NCBI RefSeq assembly: GCF_014851765.1
Contig: NZ_JACVAI010000001.1
Location: 310,001-374,000 of the forward strand
DNA length: 64,000 nucleotides
Direction of reading: 5' to 3'
From: Pseudomonas sp. PDM04
GTDB lineage: Bacteria; Pseudomonadota; Gammaproteobacteria; Pseudomonadales; Pseudomonadaceae
Under the pieces are notes generated by a model. That model saw nothing but the letters and a program-made list of their open reading frames with translations, did not search any database and was not told the DNA's origin. A program made the translations under genes and the position numbers. Shown here in pieces: positions 62,218 through 64,000 of this stretch (the stretch's first letter is position 1; every line of letters starts with the position of its first letter).

Positions 62218-62907
62218 TCAGAAATCGTCTTCGACCTGGCCATCCTTCACTTTGAATTCGCGGTTCTGCAGGTACGCATTGCGAATGAAGGTGTACTTGT
62301 CGCCGCTGATCAGCTTCTCGCTGGACAGCAGACTGGCGCGGGTATCCACGATGTTCAGGGCGAAGATCGAATTACGCACCGGCACGTCGTTGATGTACCG
62401 GTAAGGGCCGGTGTAGCTGTCGACGAACCTGGCCGGCGCATCGCGCAGGGTGCTTGGGCCCAGCAGCGGCAACATGACGTAAGGACCGCTTCCTACACCC
62501 CAGTAGCCCAGGGTCTGACCGAAATCTTCGTCGCTGCGGTTCAGGCCCATGTGGGTGCCGACATCGAAGAAGCCGAGCAGGCCGAAGGTGGTGTTGAAGA
62601 TCAGACGTGCAGTATCAACGCCTGCGGCAGCCGGTTTGGCTTGCAGGATGTTGTTGGCAAGGTTGGTGACATCACCCACGTTGCGATACATGTTGTGGAT
62701 GCCGTCTTCGAGAAACTGCGGGGTCACGGCCTGGTAACCCTGGGCAAGCGGCTTGAGACCGTAGGTGTCGATGAAGTCGTTGAACTGGAAGATCGGACGG
62801 TTAACGCTTTCCCAAGGGTCGTCTTCCGAAGCTGCCTGGGCAGCGAACGGAACCAGCATGACGCTGGCGCACACACAAAGCTGAGCTAGATGATTGCTCC
62901 AGCGCAT
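62218..62907 (-). CDS. mlaA: MlaA/VacJ-family phospholipid-retention protein
   Basis: MlaA removes mislocalised phospholipids from the outer leaflet of the outer membrane and passes them to MlaC. The 229-residue protein has SEDDPWESVNRPIFQFNDFI, PQFLEDGIHNMYRNVGDVTN, DFGQTLGYWGVGSGPYVMLP and DAPARFVDSY, the family blocks in order. The N-terminus is an ordinary signal peptide ending VPFAAQAA with no cysteine at the cleavage point, unlike the lipoprotein form in E. coli. I start at ATG 62907 with AAGGAG 7 bases upstream. Confidence 0.93.
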   Translation of the reverse strand: MRWSNHLAQLCVCASVMLVPFAAQAASEDDPWESVNRPIFQFNDFIDTYGLKPLAQGYQAVTPQFLEDGIHNMYRNVGDVTNLANNILQAKPAAAGVDTARLIFNTTFGLLGFFDVGTHMGLNRSDEDFGQTLGYWGVGSGPYVMLPLLGPSTLRDAPARFVDSYTGPYRYINDVPVRNSIFALNIVDTRASLLSSEKLISGDKYTFIRNAYLQNREFKVKDGQVEDDF

Positions 62908-63052
62908 AAAAAACTCCTTGGGGTTTGTACGGGGCGCAGGCCTCTTGGCCCAGGCATCAAGCTGCTTAGTATAAGACGGAAACGCCGCTTTAGGCAGCCT
63001 CGTGGGTGATGGCCTACGGATGATTCGCCATGACTGCCCGTGATTCACATCC

Positions 63053-63070
63053 CTGTCACTCAACTGTCAT
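63053..63070 (+). promoter_or_regulatory. Pho box upstream of the HAD-like gene
   Basis: CTGTCAC-TCAA-CTGTCAT fits the PhoB site (two CTGTCAT repeats with 4-base spacer) in 13 of 14 repeat positions. A TAGCCT -10 box begins 10 bases downstream, the normal spacing when PhoB replaces the -35. The start codon is 42 bases from the box. Confidence 0.8.
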
Positions 63071-63111
63071 CGTTAACGCATAGCCTGTTTCGTTATTTCA
63101 GGGATGTTGAC

Positions 63112-63729
63112 ATGCCGCACGCCGAAGCCTTGCCCCTCGCCGCTCCGAACCTGACCGCCGTCCTGTTCGGCCTCAGCGGCTGCCTGGTGGATTTCGGCGC
63201 CCGCACGCGCCAGCACGGCGTACGTGCCGAGCATGCCGAGGTGACACCGGGCGCGCTGGACAGTGTGCTCAGCTTGCAACGACAACAGATTCCCTGTGCC
63301 TGGCTCGACGAACTCGCCCCTGCCGTCAGCCGTTCCCTGGCTGCCGCCCTGCCGGAATGGATCAAGCCATCGCAACACCCAGCAACAATCAATCCGTGGC
63401 CGGCGCCAAATGCCTGCTGGCAGGCGTTGATGGCATTGAATGTCGAGCGTCTGGATGGCTGCGTCCTGGTCAGCGGCGAACCGCGTCTGCTGCAGTCGGG
63501 CCTGAACGCCGGGCTGTGGACCATCGGACTGGCGTCGTGCGGCTCGCTCTGCGGGCTGGCGCCCAACGAATGGCAAGCCCTGAGCCAGAAGGAGCGCGAA
63601 CACCTGCGCGGCAAGGCCACGGTGCAACTTTTCAGCCTTGGGGTGCATTCGGTGATCGATCATCTGGGCGAGCTCGATACCTGCCTGGCGGACATCAGCC
63701 TGCGTCGCTGCAAAGGCGAAAAGCCCTGA
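63112..63729 (+). CDS. Phosphonatase-like HAD protein with degenerate active site
   Basis: The 205-residue protein resembles phosphonoacetaldehyde hydrolase (PhnX): the first block AVLFGLSGCLVDFGARTRQH follows the PhnX pattern xFDxAGTxVDFG, and SGLNAGLWTIGLA with the later SLCGLAPNEWQALSQKEREH follows its C-terminal block. But the nucleophile Asp is Gly (residue 20), the +2 position is Ser22 and the later acidic pair reads VSGEP, so phosphatase chemistry is unlikely. AGGGATG precedes ATG 63112. A Pho box lies upstream, pointing to a non-catalytic role under phosphate starvation. Confidence 0.75.
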   Translation: MPHAEALPLAAPNLTAVLFGLSGCLVDFGARTRQHGVRAEHAEVTPGALDSVLSLQRQQIPCAWLDELAPAVSRSLAAALPEWIKPSQHPATINPWPAPNACWQALMALNVERLDGCVLVSGEPRLLQSGLNAGLWTIGLASCGSLCGLAPNEWQALSQKEREHLRGKATVQLFSLGVHSVIDHLGELDTCLADISLRRCKGEKP

Positions 63730-63838
63730 TCGAGATCATGCAGGTTGCGCACGAGTGGATTAATCTAAAGGTCAGCCATAGACCTTTGGCGCGCCGCTGC
63801 GGTCTATGCCAGTGCCTATCGATAAAAGGAAGAACGCC

Positions 63839-64000
63839 ATGCCTGCCCGCGAATTGCAACAACAGCTCAACACTCTGCGCGAGCAACTGGAACAGAATCC
63901 CCCACTGACCGAAGTCGAGCGCGAAGATCTGCACGCGCTGATGCAGCAGATCGAACTCGAGCTTGAGCTCGAAACCAAAACCCAGGATTCCAGCGTTGCC
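63839..64000 (+). CDS. DUF4404-family small protein, truncated by the window edge
   Basis: The first 54 codons (MPARELQQQLNTLREQLEQN...) encode an acidic, coiled-coil-like helical sequence typical of DUF4404 proteins in Pseudomonas. AGGAAG lies 7 bases before the ATG. The gene runs off the right edge, so length and C-terminus are unknown. Function is unknown. Confidence 0.75.
   Translation, partial: MPARELQQQLNTLREQLEQNPPLTEVEREDLHALMQQIELELELETKTQDSSVA

Overview
This is chromosomal DNA of a Pseudomonas species, most likely of the P. fluorescens/P. putida side of the genus. The evidence is the high G+C content, the order leuC-leuD-methyltransferase-leuB-asd, the block dusA-tal-rssC-rssB-PilZ-mlaA, gltX followed by Ala/Glu tRNA genes, and five copies of a typical Pseudomonas REP sequence (core GGGAGCGAGCCTGCTCGC). 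I see no prophage, insertion sequence, CRISPR array or plasmid function. Most of the window is core genome with a few accessory blocks.

Layout. 1-5.8 kb: leucine biosynthesis and aspartate-semialdehyde dehydrogenase genes on the minus strand, with a divergent LysR regulator. 6.8-12.8 kb: a five-PAS GGDEF/EAL protein, then a quinol-type nitric oxide reductase whose upstream region has three GT-N7-AC NorR-type sites, a sigma-54-like promoter and a short translationally coupled upstream ORF. 13.1-18.8 kb: a compact six-gene membrane-lipid operon related to E. coli ynbABCD, with an added acyltransferase and a small membrane protein. I consider this the best candidate for an undescribed system. 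18.9-24.8 kb: ibpA (sigma-32-like promoter and ROSE-like thermometer), dusC, a thioesterase, a hydrolase with its TetR regulator, four tRNA genes in two tandem Ala-Glu units, and gltX. 25-31.3 kb: an EmrAB-type pump, uvrB and an aromatic/aspartate aminotransferase. 31.4-38.9 kb: two small conserved proteins, tRNA-Asn, and a complete RND efflux system with a TetR regulator and two matching operator-like repeats.

38.9-47.1 kb is a probable sugar-acid utilisation cluster: AraC regulator, MFS importer, FAH-family hydrolase, SDR, D-2-hydroxyacid dehydrogenase, a divergent Nramp-like transporter and a periplasmic lactonase-like propeller. 47.2-57.5 kb holds a nucleobase permease, an orphan BrnA-like antitoxin, arylamine N-acetyltransferase, xthA, a GNAT, a glycine-rich secreted protein, a membrane diguanylate cyclase, two divergent L,D-transpeptidases and a PheC-like periplasmic protein. 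57.6-64 kb holds dusA, tal, the RssB/RssC pair, a PilZ protein, mlaA, a catalytically degenerate phosphonatase-like HAD protein behind a near-perfect Pho box, and the start of a DUF4404 gene.

How genes work together. leuCDB supply the middle steps of leucine synthesis. The lipid operon could make phosphatidic acid (PlsC-like), activate it (CdsA-like), transfer it to an alcohol (YnbA-like), dephosphorylate the product (YnbD-like) and modify or hydrolyse it (YnbC-like). The RND adaptor, permease and outer-membrane channel form one tripartite pump, probably repressed by the adjacent TetR protein. All functions are inferred by reading motifs and recalling families; no database search was run.
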